DNA of 7,552 bases, taken from assembly GCA_900550315.1 (NCBI GenBank), contig URRK01000078.1, forward strand, positions 1 through 7,552. The letters are read 5' to 3'. The position numbers and the translations under genes were made by a program. Shown piece after piece: positions 1-5,940 of this stretch (its first letter is position 1; each line of letters starts with the position of its first letter). Below the pieces are notes generated by a model, which made no database searches, was not told where the DNA came from, and saw nothing but the letters and a program-made list of their open reading frames with translations. Source of the stretch: an uncultured Oscillospiraceae bacterium (GTDB taxonomy: Bacteria > Bacillota > Clostridia > Oscillospirales > Acutalibacteraceae).

Positions 1-80
1 TTTAGCCGGTTGCTTTTTTAGCGCCAGCCTAATTGTAACAAAGATTTAAAAATTTGCGCCCCAGCTTTGCCCGCCGCACC
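1..80. repeat. 80-bp direct repeat, copy 1 (window edge)
   Basis: This stretch matches 5861-5940 in the same orientation at a fixed offset of 5860 bp, with differences only at positions 56, 58 and 78. It begins at the very first base of the window, so the true repeat may extend further left. It has no open frame. After position 77 the copies diverge: the 11-bp hairpin partner present next to copy 2 (5947-5957) is missing here. It could be a dispersed intergenic repeat or a duplicated gene-end sequence; neither a target-site duplication nor a transposase is visible. Confidence 0.85.
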
Positions 81-155
81 GCCCAAGCGCTGGTGGCTAA
101 GCTTTACGCAAAATAGGGGGCTGAAAAACTACTTTATTGCATATCCATATCTACG

Positions 156-194
156 TTAAAAACCACAGCCGCCAAAAATGGCGGCTGTGGTTTT
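156..194 (-). terminator. Rho-independent terminator of the five-gene run
   Basis: A perfect 15-bp stem (159-173 with 180-194) closes a 6-nt loop. Read on the minus strand, the stem ends in a T run (TTTTTAA). It lies about 50 bp past the stop of the 243-941 gene, and no comparable terminator separates the upstream genes, so it probably ends the whole run. The plus-strand side also has a short T run (TTTTGCTTTG), so it may act in both directions. Confidence 0.88.
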
Positions 195-242
195 GCTTTG
201 CAAATTTTAGGCACTACATATTGACCGGATTAAATTTTCATT

Positions 243-941
243 TTACTTGTAATAATACCATATTAATTGGTCAAAACCATGACGGCTAATACAATTGCCG
301 TTTTTAACTAATATACTGTCAATGGCCTCGCTGTATTGTGCATAATCGTCCAAATCGTAGTGTTCGCCCCCGGCTAAATAATACTGCAGAGCTCCTTTTA
401 CAATAGAATCATAAATACAGTAGTTGTCTTGTTCCGGCTTGTTCTCAAATAAATGAAAGCACGCAAAATGGCAAAATTTACTTGCAAACGACTTGTTTTG
501 GCGCCCCCGTTTAACACCAGTAGTTCTTTCAGCTAACACATAATACGGTTTATAACTTCCCAGCTTTAAATCTGCAAACAAATTGTTTTTTCCATAATCA
601 ATTATGCGCTGCGCTATTTGTTTTCGCCCTACACCATCGGCATTTAAATGGGTGCCGTTTTCTTTGTCAACAAAATTTACCGTATTTTCAACAGCTTTTC
701 TGTATTCTGCACTATGCTCAGGCTGCCTATTCATTTCCTTAAACCAATACGCCGAAGATGTTGCTTCGCCTGATGAGGTATTAGAATAACTATAGGACTT
801 GTTTTGATAAAGTATTGCCAGTGCAGTTTCAACATTTTCTTTGCACAATTGCACAATCGTAATCCCATGTTCCTCGCTGTACTCACATTTAAATATAGAT
901 TTGTTTTTAGAATGTTCCAGTTCCTCTTGTAGTACTGTCAT
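243..941 (-). CDS. Hypothetical protein, 232 aa, last gene of the run
   Basis: I do not recognise this protein with confidence. It is 232 residues, soluble, with no signal peptide or membrane segment, and rich in Tyr and Asn. The start is supported by AAAGGA at 950-955, 8 nt upstream of the ATG. The clearest local motif is near residues 150-180: a Ser-Phe-Ala-Ser-Lys-x-Cys-His-Phe stretch, then Ile-Tyr-Asp-Ser. It faintly recalls the 'SK..HF...P.YDS' signature I associate with bacterial proteins of 8-oxoguanine glycosylase-like fold; this is recall, not a match. It sits 58 bp after the zinc-ribbon gene 1000-1800 on the same strand, with no terminator between, so co-transcription is likely. 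Its base composition is AT-rich, like its two upstream neighbours and unlike the genes right of 3030. An accessory or defence-type role cannot be excluded. Confidence 0.8.
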   Translation of the reverse strand: MTVLQEELEHSKNKSIFKCEYSEEHGITIVQLCKENVETALAILYQNKSYSYSNTSSGEATSSAYWFKEMNRQPEHSAEYRKAVENTVNFVDKENGTHLNADGVGRKQIAQRIIDYGKNNLFADLKLGSYKPYYVLAERTTGVKRGRQNKSFASKFCHFACFHLFENKPEQDNYCIYDSIVKGALQYYLAGGEHYDLDDYAQYSEAIDSILVKNGNCISRHGFDQLIWYYYK

Positions 942-999
942 GATTTTTATCCTTTAGAAAATAGCTAACCGTGCATAGTATTCCATAATCCAAATGATT

Positions 1000-1800
1000 T
1001 TATTTCATTTGAATTTCATTACCGAAGTACCCTTTTACTAAGGATTCTGGAGAACGGTTATATGTAATATTTACGCCGTTATCTGTAACTTTTGAACTTG
1101 TGGTTTGTCCTGAAACACTAATTTCAACTTTGGTAGGATGCACTTCACCGACATTACAATAACCCTTATCGTATGCTTTTCTAACATCTGCCTCAAGTTG
1201 AACTAACATTGCCCCCGACTGAACATAGGGAACCATAGCTGCGGTTTTGTTACATTCCATTGTAACAAAGCGATGTGTAAAGGTTTTTTCTGTGCCGCAC
1301 TCCTGACATTTACAGGTAATTTCAAGAGTAACACGCTCTCTACCAATAGCAGAAATTGTAGACTTATCAGGAATGTCATTTTTCTTAATTGTCTTATCAT
1401 CCTTAGTAATAGTAAAAGTCTTAGTAACAACTTTAATTCGAGTGTTTTCATCAAAAGCAATTCTTTTCTTACAATTGGTACATTCAATATCTGCAAATTT
1501 ACCTGCAGCTTTTTTGAGAACACTGAGGGAAAAAATGCAAGCAACTGCACCCAAGAATGGAATCATCCCAACAACACTAAGTATTTTTTTCGCATCAGGG
1601 ATTGCTGCAATTAAGATAATCATAAGCAAGAAAACACCTATAAATAAGTATAAAAGAGGCAATATTTCTTTTTTACGGGACGTGACTTCTTCAGAACTGT
1701 TTACAGGGTCTTTCCAAATATGAATAAGTTTTTTAGGAAAGCCTTTAACAGATTTTGGAATATCTTTAATTGGTTGGATAAAATCAATTTTTTTTGCCAT
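1000..1800 (-). CDS. Zinc-ribbon membrane protein, 266 aa
   Basis: The start is the ATG at 1798-1800, preceded by GAGGAG with 9 nt spacing; an upstream in-frame ATG at 1821 would place that site inside the coding sequence. The protein has a basic N-terminus (1-45), two hydrophobic helices (about 47-67 and 74-94), then a soluble domain. Two CxxC pairs (C107/C110 and C165/C168, with an extra C163) suggest one zinc ribbon split by a charged insertion. The C-terminal third has no recognisable catalytic motif. Both helices lie close together, so N- and C-termini are probably on the cytoplasmic side. It lies downstream of another zinc-ribbon membrane protein and an SPFH gene; by architecture it could play the part of YdjH in the B. 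subtilis YdjGHI set, but that is inference. The 197-bp gap upstream may hold its own promoter. Confidence 0.82.
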   Translation of the reverse strand: MAKKIDFIQPIKDIPKSVKGFPKKLIHIWKDPVNSSEEVTSRKKEILPLLYLFIGVFLLMIILIAAIPDAKKILSVVGMIPFLGAVACIFSLSVLKKAAGKFADIECTNCKKRIAFDENTRIKVVTKTFTITKDDKTIKKNDIPDKSTISAIGRERVTLEITCKCQECGTEKTFTHRFVTMECNKTAAMVPYVQSGAMLVQLEADVRKAYDKGYCNVGEVHPTKVEISVSGQTTSSKVTDNGVNITYNRSPESLVKGYFGNEIQMK

Positions 1801-1997
1801 GATAATTAACTCCTCATACAATTAAGTAGTAGTTTTTTATTGTCCCTCTCCAAGGACATCGTTCAAATTTTAAACGATTTTTTGGATTGACATAAAGTTT
1901 CTAACACCCTAGCAATTCTCCTATTGTGTTTAAAGGTTGCAATTAACAATTAGTTCCTATCCATCCCGAATACTGTGCAACATATTTTACCCTCCTA
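1801..1997 (-). other. Intergenic gap with a strong RBS and an 8-codon mini-ORF
   Basis: This 197-bp AT-rich gap separates the two zinc-ribbon genes. Immediately after the stop of the 1998-2972 gene lies AGGAGGG (minus strand, 1990-1996), 6 nt before an ATG at 1981-1983, but that frame ends in TAG after eight codons (1957-1983). It could be a leader peptide or the remnant start of a deleted third gene. A weak promoter candidate for the downstream gene is TTGAAC, 16 bp, GACAAT around 1840-1870. A 6-bp inverted repeat (ATCGTT/AACGAT) overlaps that area. Nothing else is evident. Confidence 0.4.
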
Positions 1998-2972
1998 TTA
2001 ATAATTCTTAAATACACCATTTGTGTATGATGCACCAGTAATTTTAAAATGCGTTTGAAGTTGTTCAGCCTTTTCATGCAAAATTAAAGCTTTTTCAGCA
2101 GAGGAAACCGTTAAGCGCCACTCATAAACCACACTTTTTCCAGCCCGCACAACCGGCAATTCGTTGTTATAAAAACTCATTTTTGTTTCAACTATAATAT
2201 TATCCTCGTCCTCCATTGACACCGTTACCTCAAGGCTCCTAATATCTTTAATGCCTTTGCTTTCAAGCGAAACATTATATGTAAACACATAATTCTCATT
2301 TTCTTTTTCAATTGAAGTGTAGGTTTTTGGTTGAAAAGAGATATGTATTCTTGACGCAGAATAAGACCAATATTGAATAAAAGATTTACCTGCAAATACC
2401 AAAAACAAAACAACTGCAATTAGAATAATAAAGGCTTTTTTTCGGGCTGCTTTTTTCAAACTTGCCTTTTTTACCTTTTCAATGCACTCTTGGTACTTAT
2501 TTTCTGTTTCTGCCAGCTGTTTTTCGTAATTCAGCTTTTCTTTATCCGTAATGTTGTACCCAATAGTTTCCTTTAGTGCTGCAATAGCTTTTCGAAGTTC
2601 AGTATAATTGTTACTGTTAATGTTGGCGTTAATTACACTTACAAGGGCAATTCTTTTCAATTCTGTTGCCCGATTTTTACATTCTAACTGCAATTCTTTA
2701 GAATTAAATATGCCTAATATTTTTTCAAACTCGTCAGCCAAGTTGTCATAATCGCTTGCGGTTTTGGCCGATTGCATATTTTGAACTGCAATAAAATAGC
2801 TTTCTATGTATCTATTAAAATCACTTTTAGTTGTGTTTAATATAAGCGGATTTTCACTAGAAAGAAGTTCCCTTAATGTTTGCCTTGTGCCGCAGCTTTC
2901 ACATATTATCTCTTGCGTTTTACTATTGCACACAATTGTGCCGCCGCAACGGTTGCATTTTAAAGACTCCAT
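1998..2972 (-). CDS. TFIIB-type zinc-ribbon, single-pass membrane protein, 324 aa (YdjG-like layout)
   Basis: Domains in order: an N-terminal zinc ribbon with C6xxC9 and C24xxC27; a charged, helix-rich segment (about 50-178) with coiled-coil character; a basic patch followed by one transmembrane helix (about 180-197); and a probable extracytoplasmic beta-rich domain (200-324). The start ATG follows GGGTGAG with short spacing, matching the GGTGA part of the Shine-Dalgarno consensus. The layout (cytosolic ribbon, single helix, external domain, similar length) resembles B. subtilis YdjG, a partner of SPFH protein YdjI and PspA in envelope-stress response; similarity was judged by architecture only. 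It follows the 3033-3728 gene after 60 bp on the same strand with no hairpin between, so it likely belongs to the SPFH operon, although its base composition is clearly more AT-rich than the two genes before it. Confidence 0.82.
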   Translation of the reverse strand: MESLKCNRCGGTIVCNSKTQEIICESCGTRQTLRELLSSENPLILNTTKSDFNRYIESYFIAVQNMQSAKTASDYDNLADEFEKILGIFNSKELQLECKNRATELKRIALVSVINANINSNNYTELRKAIAALKETIGYNITDKEKLNYEKQLAETENKYQECIEKVKKASLKKAARKKAFIILIAVVLFLVFAGKSFIQYWSYSASRIHISFQPKTYTSIEKENENYVFTYNVSLESKGIKDIRSLEVTVSMEDEDNIIVETKMSFYNNELPVVRAGKSVVYEWRLTVSSAEKALILHEKAEQLQTHFKITGASYTNGVFKNY

Positions 2973-3032
2973 TCAATTCTCACCCAACTAACTTTACTTA
3001 TTGTTTCAAAACTGCATAAATCAACTAATTTT

Positions 3033-3728
3033 TCACTTTAACAATTTACATTTGCAGTTTCTGGCTTCAATTAAAGCTACCAGCTCCTCGGCTAAGGCCG
3101 GGGCTTTTTCGCTGTTATTTAAAGCGGCAGCAAAGCCTGCAAATTTTTCGGCAATTTGCTGCTCCTGCCCGTAAAGCTCGGGGCTGCTAACGGGGTCGGA
3201 ATATCGTAGCGCATTGTACACCTTTTGGCAGGCGACTTTACAGGGCTCGCTTTGGGCGCTAAGCTGCAGCGCCCCCGCCTCGGCGGTTAAACTTTTAAAC
3301 AGCCCGGTTTGTCGGCCAACCTTTTCATCTACCGCCGAAACGGCCGCTGCGGCCGCTTTTGCTTTTAAAATTGCAATAGCGTTAAAGCCCAAAACCAGCA
3401 GGCAAACAAGGGCGCCCGCCCAACCCGGCAGGTTGGGAATAACCATTGCCGCCCCGCCCAAAATTAAGGTTAAAACCAACCCCGTGTAGCTAAGCGTTAC
3501 CAGCGGCAAATTGTAAAACAGCTTTTTTAAATTAGCCGCCTGAAAGGCTATGTACGCGCAAACAAGCTGGCCCGCAAAGGCGGCAGTTACAAAAATGTAC
3601 CCCACCCAAAAGGCACCGCCGAATTTTAAATACCCGCCGGCAGAGCTTGGCGTTACAAAACAAACAGCGTTAAAAAGCAAAAGCAAAATTGCCCAGCAGG
3701 CAGCGTAAAACTTAAAATTCTTTTTCAA
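3033..3728 (-). CDS. Four-helix integral membrane protein, 231 aa
   Basis: I do not recognise a named family. Four hydrophobic segments are visible (about 8-26, 40-63, 76-97 and 103-122), followed by a soluble, Ala-rich, probably cytoplasmic domain (123-231) with a Cys-containing tail (CKC near residue 225). The start codon is TTG at 3726-3728, supported by GGAGGG seven nt upstream; no better start exists. It begins only 15 bp after the SPFH gene stop, so the two are almost certainly co-transcribed, and the encoded protein may anchor or partner the SPFH protein at the membrane. It ends with TGA; no terminator hairpin follows before the zinc-ribbon gene. Base composition matches the SPFH and recombinase genes. 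Confidence 0.8.
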   Translation of the reverse strand: MKKNFKFYAACWAILLLLFNAVCFVTPSSAGGYLKFGGAFWVGYIFVTAAFAGQLVCAYIAFQAANLKKLFYNLPLVTLSYTGLVLTLILGGAAMVIPNLPGWAGALVCLLVLGFNAIAILKAKAAAAAVSAVDEKVGRQTGLFKSLTAEAGALQLSAQSEPCKVACQKVYNALRYSDPVSSPELYGQEQQIAEKFAGFAAALNNSEKAPALAEELVALIEARNCKCKLLK

Positions 3729-3743
3729 TTTTGTTCCCTCCGG

Positions 3744-4880
3744 TTATATAATTCCCTTTAACAGCTCCGCTTTTAGGCTGTTAAATTCCTCGTCGCTAAT
3801 TAGGCCGGCAGTTTTCATAACCGCTAGTTTTTCAACCCTTTCTTTAAAAGCCTGCATATTATTTTCCGGCTGCGCCGCAGCGGGCTGCCCGGCCGCGCCG
3901 ACGGGGTTTAGCGCGCCGCCAACGGCATTGCCAACAACCGAGCCAACCGCGCCGCCAACGCCGGCCATGGTGCCAAGCCCAACCCCCATGTTGGTAAACT
4001 GGCCAACCGCCTCGTTTCTTGCAACATCCTGCGCAACATCAAACCCGCGCTCCTGCGCGTAGGTGTAGCCCTCCTGCGCACGCTTAGCGGCCTGCGCTTT
4101 AGAATCTATTACAACCTTTTGCGCCTCGGTCTCGGCGTTTATCAGCTCGGTTTGCTGCCGCAGCTTGGCCTCGGCAATATCGGCGTATTGCCGAAAGTGC
4201 AGCTCTTTAAATTTTTCGTACTGGCGGTCGCCGTCCGGCTTTACTACCGTGGTAACAAAAAAGCGCTCTAAGCATACACCGTAATCTAAAAAATCGGGTT
4301 CTAACAGCTTTTTAATGCTTTGCGAAAACAGGGTCAGGTTTTCATCAATTTCAAAAATATTAATGCTGTTGGTTTTCATTACCTGCGCAATGTAGGTTTT
4401 TACCCGCGTCATTAAAAAGGCCCTAAAAAAGGCTACCAGCTGTTGCTGGCCCAAAAAATTCTCGGTGCCAACCAGCTTTAGCAGCAGTTTGCGGCCATTT
4501 TCAACCCGCAAAGCCATTTCGCCGCTTGCGCCAATTGAAATGGGAAAACCGTAGGTAGGCTCTATGTACTGCACCTTGCTGTCAGTGCCCCATTTAATAG
4601 ACATCTGCTCGGTTTTGTTAATAAAATAAACCTCGCAGTGAAAGGGGGAACGATCGCCCACGGCACGGTTTAACGCCTTGCCAAGCTTGGGGATATTTTG
4701 CGTTTCAAGGGTCTAGCGCCCCGGCCCAAACAGGTCTAAGGCCTGGCCGTTCATAAAAAAAATTGCCTCTTGACTTTCGTGAACAATTAATTGCGTCAGG
4801 CTGTTAAAATCCTCGCTGGGGTGTTTCCAAATAAATGTTGAATTGTTGCCCTCGTACTGAATAACTTCTGCAATTTGCAC
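3744..4880 (-). pseudogene. SPFH-domain/SHOCT protein (virion-core/YdjI-like), interrupted by in-frame TAG at codon 56
   Basis: Read from GTG 4878-4880 the frame spans 379 codons to TAA, broken only by TAG at 4713-4715 (codon 56). Both sides are in the same frame and join the family's expected sequence (FGPGR, stop, TLETQNIPK), so this is one gene with a nonsense codon, not two. SPFH (band 7/flotillin-like) proteins form membrane-associated oligomers. Visible parts: SPFH domain (about 1-220, with FHCEVYFINKTEQM and IKWGTDSKVQY), a charged coiled-coil stretch (220-275), a Gly-rich linker (about 285-325) and a C-terminal SHOCT helix pair (last 35-40 residues, AGLISDEEFNSLKAELL). The fragment after the stop could only restart at GTG 4659-4661, which lacks a good ribosome site. 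The current upstream promoter points away from it. The TAG could be a real nonsense mutation, a polymorphism, a sequencing error or, less likely, read-through. Confidence 0.82.
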
Positions 4881-4887
4881 CAAATGA

Positions 4888-4893
4888 CCTCCT
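4888..4893 (-). promoter_or_regulatory. Ribosome binding site deciding the SPFH start
   Basis: AGGAGG on the minus strand lies 7 nt before GTG 4878-4880. This fixes the start just outside the invertible segment, so coding sequence is not altered by inversion. TTG at 4881-4883 is the only nearby rival and is only 4 nt away from the site. The family sequence (QIAEVIQYEGNNSTFIWKHP) also begins here. Confidence 0.8.
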
Positions 4894-4899
4894 CTGATT

Positions 4900-4926
4900 C
4901 TGTCAAAAGGTATACTTTTTGACAGT
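4900..4926. repeat. Inverted repeat, left recombination site (SPFH side)
   Basis: Positions 4900-4925 form a 26-bp near-palindrome with a single mismatched pair, centred on the AT of GTATAC (4912/4913). Length, dyad symmetry and 2-bp centre fit a crossover site of a small serine recombinase such as hix or gix. It matches the reverse complement of 5057-5083 at 24 of 27 positions. The outer 13-bp half-sites of both copies are identical; the inner halves differ. Confidence 0.85.
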
Positions 4927-5010
4927 AAGGAACTGCGAAAATTGTTTGTGAAATTTATTTGCAATTTGACCGGTGTGAACCAATTAATTGTGAAAATCAT
5001 GGCAAATCCC

Positions 5011-5039
5011 TTGCAAAATAATGGGAAACATGATATACT
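5011..5039 (+). promoter_or_regulatory. Sigma-70-type promoter inside the invertible segment
   Basis: TTGCAA (5011-5016), a 17-bp spacer and TATACT (5034-5039), with an extended TG one base before the -10 hexamer (5031-5032). Predicted start of transcription is near 5046. In the present orientation there is no sense gene downstream: transcription runs into the right inverted repeat and a T run, then antisense to the recombinase. After inversion it would drive the SPFH gene and those behind it. Confidence 0.78.
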
Positions 5040-5056
5040 TATAATGTTAAATTGCG

Positions 5057-5084
5057 ACTGTCATTAGGTATACCTTTTGACAGT
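5057..5084. repeat. Inverted repeat, right recombination site (recombinase side)
   Basis: A 28-bp palindrome with two mismatched pairs, centred on the AT of GTATAC (5070/5071). Its outer half (5071-5083) is the exact reverse complement of the outer half of the left site (4900-4912). It ends 7 bp before the recombinase stop codon. The central dinucleotide AT is self-complementary, so directionality must come from synapse geometry or accessory proteins rather than from the overlap sequence. Confidence 0.85.
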
Positions 5085-5099
5085 GGCTTTTTATTTTTT
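5057..5099 (+). terminator. Possible terminator formed by the right inverted repeat plus T run
   Basis: On the plus strand the palindrome 5057-5084 can fold as a hairpin and is followed by GGC and two T runs (5088-5092, 5094-5099). This would stop the rightward promoter's transcript within about 50 nt when the switch is OFF and protect the recombinase from antisense RNA. On the minus strand no T run follows, so recombinase transcripts could read into the switch region. Confidence 0.5.
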
Positions 5100-5693
5100 G
5101 CCTTTTCGGTAGGCGCGCAGACGGCGGTAAAAGGTAGATTCGCTTAAACCGTAGCGGGCGGTAATTTGGTCAATGGTAATTAGCCGGCTGTCCCAGGTTT
5201 CAACCAGCTCGGCAAAATCTGCCGGCTCCGGCAGGCCGGGCCGGCCAAACTGCACCCCGCGGGCCTTTGCCGCGGCAATGCCCTGTGCCTGCCGTTTTTT
5301 AATGTTTTCACGCTCGTTTTGCGCCACAAACGAAAGAATTTGCAGCACCAAATCGGCAATAAAGGTTCCCATCAGGTCTTTGTCCCGTCGGGTGTCTAAC
5401 AGCGGCATATCCAGCACGCAAATATCAACCCCTTTTTCCTTGGTTAAAAGGCGCCACTGCTCCTGCACCTCCTCGTAATTGCGGCCCAGGCGATCAATGC
5501 TTAATAAATAAAGGGTATCGCCCGGGCGCAGGCGCTTTGAAAGCCGCTTATACTGCGGGCGGTTAAAGCTCTTGCCCGAAAGCTTATCTAAGTACAAATT
5601 GTTTTTTGGAATTTTGCACGCGTGCAGCGCGGCCAATTGACGGTCTTCGTTTTGGTCGGTGCTGGAAACCCGAATGTAGCCAAAGTTATTCAT
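5091..5693 (-). CDS. Small serine recombinase (resolvase/invertase family), probable DNA invertase, 200 aa
   Basis: The protein catalyses site-specific strand exchange through a Ser-phosphodiester link. The catalytic domain begins YIRVS with R8 and nucleophile S10, followed by the D67-R68 and R71 active-site region (IDRLGRN); the long helix E and arm span about 108-148 (QNERENIKKRQAQGIAAAKARG); a GRP linker at 150-152 leads to a C-terminal helix-turn-helix (about 170-197, ITARYGLSESTFYRRL). Length is typical of Hin, Gin and Tn3-type resolvases. The ATG at 5691-5693 is chosen because GGAGGT lies 9 nt upstream (5703-5708); an upstream in-frame start would add nine residues and include that site. 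The gene ends 7 bp from an inverted pair of palindromic sites, so DNA inversion of the neighbouring promoter is the most likely job. A resolvase role is the alternative. No clear promoter was seen. Confidence 0.93.
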   Translation of the reverse strand: MNNFGYIRVSSTDQNEDRQLAALHACKIPKNNLYLDKLSGKSFNRPQYKRLSKRLRPGDTLYLLSIDRLGRNYEEVQEQWRLLTKEKGVDICVLDMPLLDTRRDKDLMGTFIADLVLQILSFVAQNERENIKKRQAQGIAAAKARGVQFGRPGLPEPADFAELVETWDSRLITIDQITARYGLSESTFYRRLRAYRKGKK

Positions 5694-5860
5694 GTAATTT
5701 AAACCTCCGTTAGGCTGCAAATTGCCTAAAAATAGCGCGCCGGACCAGTTTGGTTCGGCCGGCGAAGTTTTGGTTAGCCGAACCGGAGCCGTTGCCGGCG
5801 ATATTTACTTTTACCGGTATAACCGCAGCACACGGCTGAACCCGGCAAAGCAGCGGCCCA
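5694..5860 (-). promoter_or_regulatory. Recombinase leader region with inverted repeat
   Basis: This GC-rich stretch contains an 8-bp inverted repeat, GGTTCGGC (5752-5759) and GCCGAACC (5777-5784), about 60-90 bp upstream of the recombinase start, and a small palindrome TACCGGTA (5812-5819). They could be an operator or an RNA hairpin in the leader. No convincing -35/-10 pair was found, so how the recombinase is transcribed is unclear. No gene was seen here. Confidence 0.35.
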
Positions 5861-5940
5861 TTTAGCCGGTTGCTTTTTTAGCGCCAGCCTAATTGTAACA
5901 AAGATTTAAAAATTTACACCCCAGCTTTGCCCGCCGCCCC
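5861..5940. repeat. 80-bp direct repeat, copy 2
   Basis: Same orientation as 1-80, with 77 of 80 positions identical (differences at 5916, 5918 and 5938). The two copies bracket the recombinase, switch and five-gene run. The last bases of this copy (5926-5936) pair with 5947-5957, outside the repeat, as an 11-bp hairpin. The repeat is non-coding; a TACAAT hexamer on the minus strand (5892-5897) lacks a matching -35. Confidence 0.85.

Larger units (their letters stand above)
4900..5084. promoter_or_regulatory. Invertible promoter switch, shown in OFF orientation
   Basis: Two inverted palindromic sites flank about 130 bp; centre to centre the exchangeable segment is 158 bp (4913-5070). It lies between the recombinase stop and the SPFH start and contains one strong promoter pointing right, away from the SPFH operon. 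Inversion would place that promoter about 57 nt upstream of the SPFH GTG, with its ribosome site untouched. No comparably good leftward promoter is visible inside the segment. This is the classic layout of an invertible promoter with its cognate recombinase alongside. The alternative, that the palindromes are operators for a repressor, explains the recombinase and the orientation less well. Confidence 0.8.

Noticed and set aside
1203..1723. Several open frames of over 100 codons on both strands inside the 1000-1800 gene
   Set aside because: They are low-complexity shadows of the zinc-ribbon gene, lack ribosome sites and have no family features.
1887..1892. Perfect TTGACA on the plus strand
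   Set aside because: There is no -10 hexamer at suitable spacing and no plus-strand gene downstream.
3214..3489. Plus-strand 91-codon frame
   Set aside because: It is antisense to the membrane protein gene, with Ala-rich composition caused by GC-rich codons on the other strand.
4900..5084. The two palindromes as ordinary repressor operators around a promoter
   Set aside because: Possible in principle, but the promoter points away from the only well-placed gene start, and a serine recombinase gene lies 7 bp away. Inverted orientation with identical outer half-sites fits recombination better.
5173..5478. Plus-strand 101-codon frame
   Set aside because: It is antisense to the serine recombinase and has no independent support.
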